From positions 21,790,363 to 21,854,362 of the forward strand of contig NC_052135.2 in the NCBI RefSeq assembly GCF_016086655.4: a DNA stretch of 64,000 nt. Direction: 5' to 3'. The notes beneath the pieces were generated by a model, which saw only the letters and a list, made by a program, of their open reading frames with translations, was not told where the DNA came from and searched no databases. Shown here piece after piece: positions 48,530 to 59,708 of the stretch (positions are counted from its first letter, which is position 1; each line of letters begins with the position of its first letter). Source of the DNA: Lepeophtheirus salmonis (Eukaryota; Arthropoda; Copepoda; Siphonostomatoida; Caligidae). The position numbers were made by a program, and so were the translations under genes.

Positions 48530-49019
48530 TATTCAAATTTTTGCAATATTTGCAAAAATGAACCAGTTATCGAGTGTTACTTTTTCGAGAACATTATTAT
48601 TCATAACTTTTTTGTTTTTTGCAAGTTCGGAAAAAATATTGGTAGGTTTGTGTTTCTTTTACAATTCCAATAAATGCTATTAACTATTCTTTTTTGCGAA
48701 ATTAGTGCAAAAAAGTTTTTTACAATTTTCTTAACAAATTACGATTGGGGAAATTTTTTAAGTAAATAAAAAGAGGACTTCTCATCTAGACAATTTTTTA
48801 GATGCATATATATTGGTCTGTTATTTCAAGTTTATAACGCATTATTTTTTAATATTCATAATAATCCTTCTAAGATTCCAAGAGCCAAAAGTAAGAGTAA
48901 TAGTATTTGATATGGAGGGGGAGGGAGGGGGAGGGTGCTACAATGATACTTTATGGATTACCTTACTTAACCGGATTGATATAGTGTGATTAGATTATTT
49001 AGTATAAAATATAGTCAAT
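48530..49019 (+). mobile_element. Helitron-family fragment, non-coding
   Basis: GCAAAAATGAACCAGTTATC, TTTTTCGAGAACATTATT, CAATAAATGCTATTAACTAT, GGACTTCTCATCTAGACAAT and GGATTACCTTACTTAACCGG match 42720-43080 in order. No termini or helicase are present. Confidence 0.55.
48914..48935 (+). other. G-rich run with G-quadruplex pattern
   Basis: GGAGGGGGAGGGAGGGGGAG followed by GG: at least four runs of three or more G separated by single A. The sense (template-complement) strand of the gene carries the G-rich side. Confidence 0.7.
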
Positions 49020-49210
49020 TTCCACATTTATATTACAATTATTAGTTTAATAGAATTATTCTCTGAATAATTATCAATTCATTTATATTTTATTGTGACG
49101 ATCAATTATGACTAGTTTAAGTGTAATTTGGGGCAGACCCAAGGGGCTAATAAAATTTACATGTAAATAGAAATGCACAAAAATTCCTCAAAAAATACTA
49201 AAGTAATCCA
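49020..49210 (+). repeat. Interspersed repeat, pair with 10380-10640
   Basis: GTTTAAGTGTAATTTGGGGC then AGACCCAAGGGGCTAATAAA matches the upstream copy. Confidence 0.45.
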
Positions 49211-49779
49211 CACTAAATTAAAAAAAAAATCCTTATAGCCCCTGCTTTTGTCAATATACGTTACGGTTAAACTGAAAATTTTGGGATTTCACGAAATATC
49301 TGAAAAATTTGAGAATGTAAAAAAAAAAAAAAAATAGGTGTATAATCAAAATTAAACCATAGATTATACATCCGTATATTAACAGGTTTATTTAATAATT
49401 AATAGGGGGGATTAAAGGATATCAAACAGAATTAAGTAATTATTCTATCTTATATTTAAGGAAATATTATGGCAACATATCATTCGTATTTGGAAATCTC
49501 TTTTAAATAATTAGATATGCAATAAATAAAGGAAATTTTGTATTTTTGATAGTTTGATTACCTGAAAAGAACTTCATTTAACAGCAAGCGTTTGTAACTA
49601 TTGCTCATTGCGTCATATTTTAAAGGGAAATATGTATACATGCAGCACTGTATAATATATATAGTACTTCCTGTATATTATATACATATGGTATAAAGAA
49701 AAGAAAATTGAGTATATGTATTCAGGGAGTATTGTAAAATTTATATATGTAGTTTCATTGCTATACAGTAGTATATTAC

Positions 49780-49930
49780 GCTAAGTAATATTGCCTTAAA
49801 ACCATTTTTACTCAAGGATATTTTGTCTTAATATATAAATAAATGAGATTTATGCGTCGTTTTTGTTATTTTTAGTTAAAATTGATGTTTCCTTTCATTG
49901 TTTAATAAAAATATGTTACGTGTATTACTA
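49780..49930 (+). mobile_element. Non-LTR retrotransposon 3' tail, second copy
   Basis: CTCAAGGATATTTTGTCTTA, AGATTTATGCGTCGTT, TTATTTTTAGTTAAAATTGA then TGTTTCCTTT match 45110-45230, the 3' untranslated part of the retrotransposon at 44540. It is severely 5'-truncated. Confidence 0.6.
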
Positions 49931-50129
49931 TAAAATGCATTAAATGGTAGTTTTCTCTTGGATCCTTCAAAATTGCAATACAAACACAAACAAAATCACA
50001 CTAATTAACATCTTGGTGGCCTTAAACTTGGTCCAAATTTATACAATCGATTAAAGTAATAAAAACTGTTTTTAGACGTTTCTACCTAAGTTAAAATGGT
50101 TTTATTACAATTTGCACCATTTTCTTAAC

Positions 50130-50420
50130 TCCGAATTTTTGGTATCAATCTATGGACCGATTTTCTCTGCTATGCTGATTTATGAGTTCTACAAATATGA
50201 CTTAATAAAAATACATTAAACTTGACGACTTTATTGTGTCAATTTTTAAACACACATGACGTCATCAATAGTCCATTTATAGAATCGGTATAGACTTAAC
50301 TTTTCTTTGGGGCCAAATTTTTACTTCAGAGCGGTCCTTACCGAAATTCTTCAAAGGACTGAATTAATTTGGTCGACTAAAAATTATAACCGGTCTACGA
50401 TTTTCAACACAAAGCCCAAC
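50130..50420 (-). repeat. Interspersed repeat family R2 (MITE-like), copy 6
   Basis: ATCTATGGACCGATTTTCTC, GCTGATTTATGAGTTCTAC, GACTGAATTAATTTGGTCGA and GGTCTACGATTTTCAACAC. It lacks one end. Confidence 0.55.
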
Positions 50421-51286
50421 AAAAATGATATGCTTACAAATATCAATGAAGTAAAAGGATCCTTATGAATAGTCAAGTGTGAGATATTTTGTCAAAAATA
50501 CAATACTTACCACATCGTATCACCCATCATGTCAAAATGTTTATATTTATTTGTTGAAGTGGTTTCTTTTTCAAAAGTTACTTATGATTCAATTCAAAGA
50601 TCCTTTTATCGAATAATCTCAGTGTTCATAAATGTTATATATGTTTTAATATATAACCTTGTATCCAGAGTGTCGTTCTTTGGGGGTAAACACACAAACG
50701 AGTGAACTGATCACCTTGAAATTTAGCTAGTTAAAATTTAACTTCGTCCTTGATAATCTAGTCAAATATATTTTTCCAAAAAAACCTTCAAATAATCAAT
50801 ATATATTTATTTTTGACCTCTTTTTGACGAGTAAACCAAATTTTAAGAGTGGGTTATCATAAATATCCCCCCCCCTCTTCCCTTTTTGTAGATCCGAATA
50901 ATCCCAGGAAGGTAACATATCCGTTAATAAAAAAGTCATTAGTTTTTTATTCACAAAATAAAGTTATACAATTTTCACGCAATTTTTTTTCGTGTCAATT
51001 CTTAATTTGCGACCTTTTATGTCTTAAAAATGGAACAGAGATTTAAACTTTAAATAAACTCTGTGTACTATCGTGTATAAAGACATAAATACTTATTTAT
51101 TTTACTGAGTTTTATTCTTATAACATTTTACTTTCATCTATCAAAATAGAACGTTTCCATGTGATGTCCGCATTGTTGATATCGGTCATTTTGGGAGCCT
51201 AAACAATCAAATTTTATAAGAATAAAAACTATTACTTAGTTAATATTATTATCAATTGTATGTACAGAAATATTAGAATATTGATA
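50421..51286. other. Intron 4: nothing recognised
   Basis: AT-rich with a short C run at about 50868. No convincing gene. Confidence 0.3.
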
Positions 51287-51294
51287 CTTTAGAG

Positions 51295-51524
51295 GAGTGG
51301 ACACCCTGCTTTCAGTGCAATTGTGCGCAACAGCGTTGCATCGCTCAGAGTGGGTATACACAGTGCTTTTGGTTACAACTGATACATTCTTCATTTTGCG
51401 CACTAATAAATATATACCCATTTTCTGAAGAAATCATTTTAATTTTCCAATCATGAAGTGGTTTGGTGAATGAACTGATGAAGCTTACAGGGTTCAGTAC
51501 TTCCAATAAGGTTAAGAACCACTG
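51295..51524. mobile_element. hAT-type MITE with 8-bp target duplication
   Basis: A 230-bp element flanked by identical CTTTAGAG at 51287-51294 and 51525-51532. The right end reads GGTTAAGAACCACTG, i.e. CAGTGGTTCTTAACC inwards, the classic hAT terminus; the left end starts GAGTGGACACC and is diverged. hAT insertions make 8-bp duplications, which fits. It is non-coding. Confidence 0.65.
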
Positions 51525-51532
51525 CTTTAGAG

Positions 51533-53039
51533 GGAGCTACGGAGGAACTTGCATTCAGTGTATAATTTATTTTTAGAAATAAATTATCGGAAATAAAGTC
51601 CTAAATATTTATTCAATGCAATATGACAATACAAGTATTTAAAACAATATTTGTATTGCTTTCATTCTTATCAGAGTCGAAGTAAAACATATTATGCATT
51701 TAAAGGACGTAGGTATAAACCGCTCTCAATTCAGGTTTTTTTCTTAATTACCTAAATGTGTACATTTATAAATATATTCAAGTGGATTTACTCCACAATC
51801 AAATTAAAAAATTGCATTAATTTGATGACTTTTATTATTGTTATTCTCCTTGTGAAAGCCCAAGGAGAATACTAGGATGAGTTTTCAGTTCATCATAAAA
51901 GCAGACTGAATTTTTTTAAATAGGTATAAAACAAGTATGATCTTTATAGAATTGATATCTACTAGTATGGATGGCAAAACTTTGTTATTAGAAATGAAAA
52001 AACTCTTTGTGATATCGTTCATTTTTAATAGATTTTTGTAGTGTTAATATCTCTCTATGAATGATTAATTCCCGGTGTATTTTTTTAAAAATCCATAATA
52101 AAATTTTTTTTGTTTCAATATTATTTTTTCCAATATTTTCCCTGCATTAATACTCTATTAAAGGTTTTCTTATCTATAAAACAGTTCCTCCTTCTAAAAT
52201 CATATATCCGACAGTTGATGTTCATAAGGGTCTTAATTCAGTATTACCTTAAGTATTTCTCCTTGGGCTCTACGAAATGTCTATCCCTACCTATTAACCT
52301 TGTGTCTGCTTCGACTCTTTGAGGATGACAAACAATTCCTTTATAAAGGGCCATTAGAGCAAGGACCACAATCCCCTCTTTTGAATGAAACCCCACACTA
52401 GGTAGAATCTTAAATATTTACACTGAAGAGGCCATAAATAATTAAGAAATAATGTTCTATTTTTTTAACAAAAATGGTATTTTTAAAGGAGTAAATCTTT
52501 TTTTTTTTTTTTTTTTTTTTTTTTGCAAGTCATTCAATAAAATATGCACAAAATTCATTAAAAAAGGCCAAATAAATAAATAAGGGTTTCTATCAATTGG
52601 AAGAAAGGCCCCAGATTTATTTTCCAAAAATGAGAGATTTTTTAAATCTGATTTAAAGAATGAAAAGGGACTGGCTCATTCAATTTTCCTCCAGGCTCCA
52701 ATCTCTCATGAGAAAAATACACCCAATCCTGTGCTGCTGAATTTACAACTTTTTTTTTTCCATTTCATTTGTTATCTTACATTCTTAACCTCATAAGCTA
52801 TTATATTTAATTAATTCAAAAGTTAAACATTGTTTAAGTGATATATTAGCTTTTGAATTTAAAGAATGGCTAAGGGATGAGTTACCATACGCAAATTGAG
52901 GGAACTTGAGACTTATATAAAAAGGAAGAATATTTATTTGTTATAATTTGTTGTAAGTAGAAAACAGTACCTTTACCTTATATATAGAGAGGATTGAAAT
53001 TATAAATTAAGAACAAGGATTAAAAAAATATACATCTTT
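51533..53039. other. Intron 4: R3 copy and poly-T, otherwise nothing recognised
   Basis: An R3 copy lies at about 52100-52300 (AAAATCATATATCCGACAGT, AAGGGTCTTAATTCAGTATT, GAAATGTCTATCCCTACC). A 27-T run occupies 52498-52524. Confidence 0.45.
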
Positions 53040-53617
53040 GTTTAAAACTTAATTTTTTCTACGACTAGTTAAGAATAATTATCGCTATTTTCTCAATGTG
53101 CTCCCGAGATGTCTAAAAAATTATCAACAATAAAAAATCTATTACTGCTAAAATATCATTATTCCATTACTCCCAAGAAGAGCATACGATCATCTTTATA
53201 AAATGCGTCTTCAGTGGTTTATAATATGTAAATCAAGAGTAAACAGGTGAAGAACATGATTTCCAATTAAAAGTGAATCACTTAGGCTGTGTAAAGTGTT
53301 TATATCATCTTTCTACAGTTATAGATTAAAATGGAATGAGGATTTATCTTTTAATTAACTTTAAATTATAAAGACTTTGTATTTATCATTTCTAGCTCAT
53401 ATTATTATAAAGAAAATGATAGAAAAATAGAGATTACTTAATTATTGTTTATTTAAATTACATGTGTCGGTACGGTCTTTTTAAGAAAAAAAATGAAATT
53501 TATGAACTCTTTTTAGATATTTAAGAAAATATGGGCGATAAAGATTTAATATACTCGTTCTTTTATACATTCTAATAATAAGCTATGGTGGGCAAGTAGA
53601 TTATTTTGTTACATACT

Positions 53618-53638
53618 GCCCGGGCGGCCGAGCACCTT
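53618..53638. other. 21-bp GC-rich island
   Basis: CTGCCCGGGCGGCCGAGCAC in otherwise strongly AT-rich DNA. It contains the palindrome GCCCGGGC. It could be a Helitron-type 3' hairpin or an assembly or cloning artefact; see findings. Confidence 0.5.
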
Positions 53639-54328
53639 TATTTTTCATGAAATCTCCAGTTTCATGGGAGAAACCGTCGAATTTCAATATAAATTAGAAA
53701 TGCAATAAAATTGTTTTAATTATATAAAACAAGGATCGTTTTTATTAATTCCAAAAAATATTTTTAACACAGACACAAATCGAGTCTCATGCTCTTTTTT
53801 TCTTTTCTTTTTTTTAAATCAGAACATAATTACCTTAAATAAACTTTTTTTTACACTAATCTTTTTATGTTGTCACTAATTATAAAATAAATGTTTTTTT
53901 ATCATCAACAATCAAGGTTCGAATATTCATAATCTCGCAATTCAACTCAAATTCCTAATATGATTAACTTTTTACGACCCAAAAGGATCATATGGTCATC
54001 TTTTAAAAATACTCACTCAGTGGTTTATGATATGTCATTCAGGAACATGTTTTTTTAATTAATTATGTCTCTGTTAGAGAGTAATAATATCATATATCAT
54101 CTTTCTAATGTCTGAAGGCAACAGGGAAATATATTGAAATCGCACTGTGACATTTTTTTTTCTTTAAACTGTAAATAATAATGAATTTATATTATAAGTT
54201 CCAGTTCATATTTATAAAGAAAATGAATGAAATATAGAAAAGACAACTTTATTATTTTTTTTAAATTGTTTGTGTGACTGAACAGGCTAAATAGTCTTCT
54301 TTTCTTTTAATATGTGCTAAATTTAATT

Positions 54329-54450
54329 GGTAACCCTGACAATTTGAAGAATGTTTGAGAAGAGAGCTGCTTAGCTGTCTTGACATTTCATTAAATTAGC
54401 TACAAGCTGCTATGAGATGAAGAAACTAAACAAAAGCCCCACACCGTATC
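54329..54450 (+). repeat. Interspersed repeat family R1, plus copy
   Basis: GGTAACCCTGACAATTTGAA, GAGAGCTGCTTAGCTGTCTT, and TAGCTACAAGCTGCTATGAG: the 5' half of R1, well conserved. Confidence 0.6.
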
Positions 54451-54989
54451 AAGCAAGAACATATGCTGGAATTACACCGTTTTCGATCTCCTAATTTCTA
54501 ATCTGAGGAAACTTGGTCCGATTATATTTAAAAACCCAATTCTTCCTTTTTTAAGAATATATTTTTTAGTACTTTTTTTAAGAACCCGGACAGGACTTAA
54601 AAAGAGAAAATTTCTAGAGGAAAGAGGACAGCTATTCATCCTAATTAATGTGAACAATAAAACAAACAGAGCATTGAATATAGTTTTTTTATCTCAAAGG
54701 TCCTTAAGTAGTTTGATGTCCAAAAAAGAGCACACTAATTATAGTCAATATTAAAAGGGGTCTGTTGTGGAGTGCTAAAGTGTATTTATCATCTTTCTAC
54801 AGTTATAGATTGAGATTGCATTGTGATTTATTGATTTATTAACTTGAAATCATAGGGAAATTCTATTTATCATTTCCAATTCATATTTATAAAGGAAATG
54901 ATTAGAAACAAAATATAGATATATATATATTTTTTTTCTTGTCTGTCTGTACAGCTCTCTTTTGTTTTTATATGTGTTAGACCAGATTT

Positions 54990-55290
54990 GACTAGGGGTA
55001 CACAGGGAGTGGGCTGGAGAGACTGTAGCCCCCCTCCTGAATTAAGGATTATCCAAAAAAATTAATTTTTGAGAATAGCTGTGGATTTCTTAATTTATTC
55101 AGAATATATTTGGATTTTTTAATTTTTTTCTAAAAAATGTAATACAGCAAATGAAACTTTGATTTTTTTTTTTAAATTAGTTCTTGAACTATTTTGTGAA
55201 TAGCTATAGATTTAAAAAAATATCCAAGAACCAAGCCCCCCACCCCCAAAAGTAAAATCCTGCAGACGTATGTGCCAGGCGTTGTGACGG
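54990..55290 (+). repeat. MITE-like repeat with GC-rich ends, pair with 37780-38080
   Basis: GAGACTGTAGCCCCCCTCCT at one end and CCAAGCCCCCCACCCCCAAA, then CCTGCAGACG at the other, with AT-rich middle. Opposite orientation to the copy at 37780. Confidence 0.5.
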
Positions 55291-56499
55291 TCTGTCGCTT
55301 GGGGGAAGTAACTTAAATTTTTTACAGTCCCCTTTATGTGAGTATATATTTTATATCAATCAATTTTATCATTCAGGGAGTTGTATTATCTTGCCGTAGG
55401 ACTTGTCCACTTTCTGACACTTTGTTAACAAACTAATATAATCAAACAACTCATATGCTCCATTACCAACTGATTTTGGGCCTCTCTTTTATGTTTGTTT
55501 TTAAGAGGAGAAGTTGTGTGATAAAATAAAAGTTTATCTGAATTTTTGTATGTTTGCAGTTGAGTTATTTTTGATCTAAGAAATAGGAATGCAGCAGTGG
55601 GTGGGTGTAGCATATGCTCAGTGTGTCATATTTATAATAAATAAAAGTTGAAAAAAAAAAGCTGTGTAGCAAATATCTTGTAAAAAGACAGTGGAGTATA
55701 TATCGATAATATTCTAACAAAGTTAATCGACTTCCTAATAATTCCAAGCAATGTCGGTGTTCCTCCTACTGCTTTCATATACCTAGAAAAATATTTACAT
55801 ATGTATCATGTAAGCTCTCATCTTCAAACATTTGGAAAATGTGTATCAAACTTGATTTAAAGCGTAAAAATGCCTTCAAGGCCAATCTGATATAGGGTAT
55901 ACATACATAATGTATATAGATCTTTTGAAATATAATTCTTTATTTCCTTTTCTCATCAAAGATGGTAGCTACTCCATGCAGGCCTTGATATCATGAAGAA
56001 ATTGTTTGTATTTCTTTCACATCAATTTTCCTTTAAACTACTGTGTTTCAAAGGATAGGGCGTATCATGTTTTTAATACATATTAGTACCTACCTATGTA
56101 TGTACAAATTTATAGTTAACATGCACATACATATGTATATTATGTAAAACTTTAATGAAAAGGGATCTAATTCATACCAAAAGAGCATCTATTCGAACAT
56201 AAAGACCGTTTACTCAAATATAACTATATATTTGTTATAGTATAGTATTAGGGTGGATCATATTGTGTATTGGTGATCTTAAAATTTTAGCTAAAATTGT
56301 AAATTTATCATCCTTTGCATACAGTTTTATTCCTAAACACAAATGAAACATTGGATAAATTACAATGTATCTACCATTAAATAAGAAGAGAAAAGTGAAC
56401 TAAATAATTGTTCGTTTTGTAGATTAAGTAATTTGTAATACAATAAATATTAAATAATCAACTAATCCTGAAATAAAAATTGAATATCGAAACTACTTA
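55291..56499. other. Intron 4: small dispersed repeat only
   Basis: 55590-55780 shares CCTAATAATTCCAAGCAATG and a GTAGCAAATATC-type block with 8250-8430. Otherwise nothing was recognised. Confidence 0.3.
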
Positions 56500-56511
56500 A
56501 ACAGTAAAAGT

Positions 56512-56770
56512 ATGGGCATGAAGTATATTTATGCTTACATTGTCTATTGTAAAAATTTGATTACGTTTGACTATTTTTTGTGGACCATCCTTGAGAATAA
56601 GGTCAATGCTACTCATCAACCCAACCTTGACTCGCTTAAGGCAGCCATCCCAAGGAAAGTGAACTCATATTCGGCTGAAATTGTTACGGTATGTATTAGT
56701 TTCCGACACCGTGTTGAAGTTGTTGAGGGATTATTTTATTATTTCTTTAGTATATACAAAATTACACAAA
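56512..56770 (+). pseudogene. Tc1/mariner transposase remnant, C-terminal end
   Basis: The open frame (110 aa) contains FDYFLWTILENKVNATHQPN, LDSLKAAIPRKVNSYSAEIV and FRHRVEVVE. This is the segment after the last catalytic acid in mariner-type transposases (N-P-x-DYFLW..E..V, P-N-x-D-L-K-AI, CxxFR-x-R-x-E). The segment before it is lost. The open frame then runs on into AT-rich non-coding sequence. Confidence 0.65.
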
Positions 56771-59708
56771 ATTTCATTGTAATAAAGACACAAACAACAA
56801 TTTTGAAAAGTTTATTTCTGTCGATACCGCCAATTATGAAGTAGGGATACATGTGGTGTGTTAATACAAAAACAATTTTGATCAAGAATAAAGAAAAGCA
56901 AACAGGATAATCAAGAATTTTAACCATGCATATCTTCATTGGATTTATGAGACATAACTTGCCCTCGATATAATCTTTCAAATAGGATTAATAATAATAG
57001 TTTGTTGATAGAAATTGACGATAATTTGGCAAGGAGTACAAACGTTATCTGGATTAAATTTTGTAGCATGTATTTGTCTTGACATGATACTTTATTGTTC
57101 CTTGTGGTATTCATTAAAAAAATAATATAATACTTTGGCACATGTTTTTTTTTGTTTTGTTTTTTTCTGAATAAAAATACGACGGACTAAAAAATTCCTT
57201 GGAAATCTATGCTACATACCCCCGAAATTTGAATAAGAAGCCTATAATTGATTAAAACTTGTTAATTAGGCTATATGTACATATACAAGCAGTGATACCC
57301 TGCATTGGTCTGAAGTATTAGTTGTCGACGAATAAACAAACTTTGCTTTGATAATATAGATTTGCTTTATAAATATAGCTCCCTCAACAAATGTTCATTA
57401 CTAGTCTCCGCTTTTCATGAAACTCACACTCTAAAGAACTTTTTTTTAAATTTCGACAGCAATTCAGTGCCTTCTCTCTACAGTTAGGCATATCGAGGAA
57501 TGGGATCGACCCCCCCCCCCTTGCAATTATGGTCCTCCTAATCATTTCATGATTTTTTTTGCTTTTTCAAAAGGATGGAGTTTTTTATTCAAATGTGTAC
57601 ATAAGCTAATATTATGATCAAGGGTCAGAAAAATATGGTATTTTTTTTTGCATAGTATTTAATGAACATATTTTAAAAATGCCAAATATGTTATAGGTTT
57701 TTTATTTACTGCACTTCACAAATTAATATTTAATGTAAAAAAAACTTTGATATCTTTGTTATTCATAGAGTAATTCATGCGACCCTTAGGACCCCTAACG
57801 GGAAAAAAAGTATTATCGTAAAGAAGACAAAAATTGGTTTTGTGATCTTTGCTTACCAAGTTGATTTCGTATCTTAGGTGAAGAGTGAATCGAGACGGGT
57901 TGTTTATACCTTGCATACCAAATTAGCCTAGTACAGCCAAAAAATGGTTTTTCAATAATTATATGTTTAAGAATATTCTATTAATGGAAAGCCTAACCTT
58001 TTCTCCATTCAAAGTGGAAAATATATTATTTTTATTCAAAATTAGAAAACAATATACCAGAATCTAAATATGTTATCAAAGATGTTACACACATTTTTCC
58101 GCACCTTAGTTGTCTATATTAATCAATCAAATTTTGTTAGATGGGTCTTTTTTGTACAGTCCCTGTTGATCCAAGAAATAACTATTTAGCAAGGAGTTTT
58201 TGCAGCCAATGCTTGCTTAGCGTGTCTTATTTTAAATAAATATATTAAAAAATAAATAAAAACTTTGTAGCAAAGCTCAGTGCATCATATTAAAAATACA
58301 AATATAACTCACGAACAAATTCCTGGAATTACGCTCCGTCTTTCATGAGCACAGAAAAAAGTTCAATAAAGTTCTTTTGATAATTGAATCTATTTAGGAA
58401 AGGAAATTCAACACTCAGGAATAAAATAAAAATGACAACATCTAAGGAAAAGATTACAAATTCCCAAAAAACGGTCCAGCTAAAAAAATCACAGGAACTA
58501 TGCATATTATTTATGTCAAGCAAATTGAGTTTCTTGTAAGTCTGAGTAATGCCGCGTAGCCTTGTTACTGATTAATAAAAGGATAAATATTTTATGGATA
58601 AAGGGATTATTTTAGTAGTTGTTGTAATAGGGTTTTGCGTTGATTGAAAAACTTTTGAGGTAGAAATTACTTAGTTAGAGAGTCTCTATCTATTACGTAG
58701 GTACATACCTACATAATATATGTAGCGTGCATGCATACATGGGTAGTACTTAATAAGTTCAAGAATAAATATTTATATAAACTTCTTTATATCTATATTC
58801 GTTTACATATACTCCTGGGAAAAGAAAGAAAGGAAAAAAAAGATAGGGGTAGAACTAAAGGAAGGACTGAAAAAACTTTTTGATTTATTATTATGGATTA
58901 TATATACACATACAAATATATATATATATATATTGGAAATAAATGTAATCAGGCCTTTGTTATTCACATTCTTTTATTATCATCATATTCAGGGGAAATA
59001 ATATGAGAGGAGGGGAAAAAAGGTGAAGATGATTGAAGAACCAATGCTATGTTTTTGCTTATTTCAAATAAAAGACCTTGAAACAATGCTATATAATTAA
59101 TTTTGAACGGGTATTTCGTAGAGTACAAGCAGAAAAAAACTGTTATTTTTCTCTACGATTTGCCCTTACCGAGTAAGGTGGTCCAACACAGATAATATGT
59201 ATTATATTACCTGACTTATCCCTTTTTGACTAGTGAACTAGTTTTCAGGTAGGGTATGGTGTTCGGAAGCATTCCTTCTTGTTTATTCTAAGGCCTAAGT
59301 TCTTCAGGGGCATTATCTTATTTATGTCAGATATGTTTAATAATTGAATTTTATTAATTTAAATCCCTCCTCTTCCTACGTACCCTTCTCTTCTTGCTAA
59401 TGACTTCCAATAATAACCTTTTTATTTATCATATTAAGAATGATCAAATCAGATAAATCAATAGTATACCATGGATTCAATATTTTTTGTTTGCATACTC
59501 ATTGGGGTGGTCCTTAAAAATATATGCTTTACTTTTAATTGTCTCACCTTCCATTTTGTTCCCATCATAATCAAATTTGACTTTTATTAATATTTAATGG
59601 TGGTTCTTGCTTCCTAATGTTTTACCCTATATTGAAAATTAGCACAAAAAAAGTTCAATATCGAATAACATAAAACTATAATACTAACTTTGTCTGTTTG
59701 CATAAATT
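56771..59708. other. Intron 4: nothing recognised
   Basis: AT-rich. It includes an 11-C run at 57510-57520 and an AT microsatellite at about 58915-58932. Several 60-80 aa frames have no recognised similarity. Confidence 0.3.

Larger units (their letters stand above)
53040..54960 (+). repeat. Three degenerate direct copies of a 250-330 bp unit, spaced about 750-800 bp
   Basis: Copies lie at about 53170-53460, 53980-54310 and 54700-54960. Each has a TATCATCTTTCTA..GT block, CATTTATAAAGAAAATGA-like and CAGTGGTTTATRATATGT words in order (the last only in copies 1 and 2). An R1 copy (54329-54450) sits between copies 2 and 3. Confidence 0.5.

Noticed and set aside
53915..53935. GGTTCGAAT resembling a tRNA B box
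   Set aside because: No A box at the right distance and no cloverleaf can be drawn; treated as chance.
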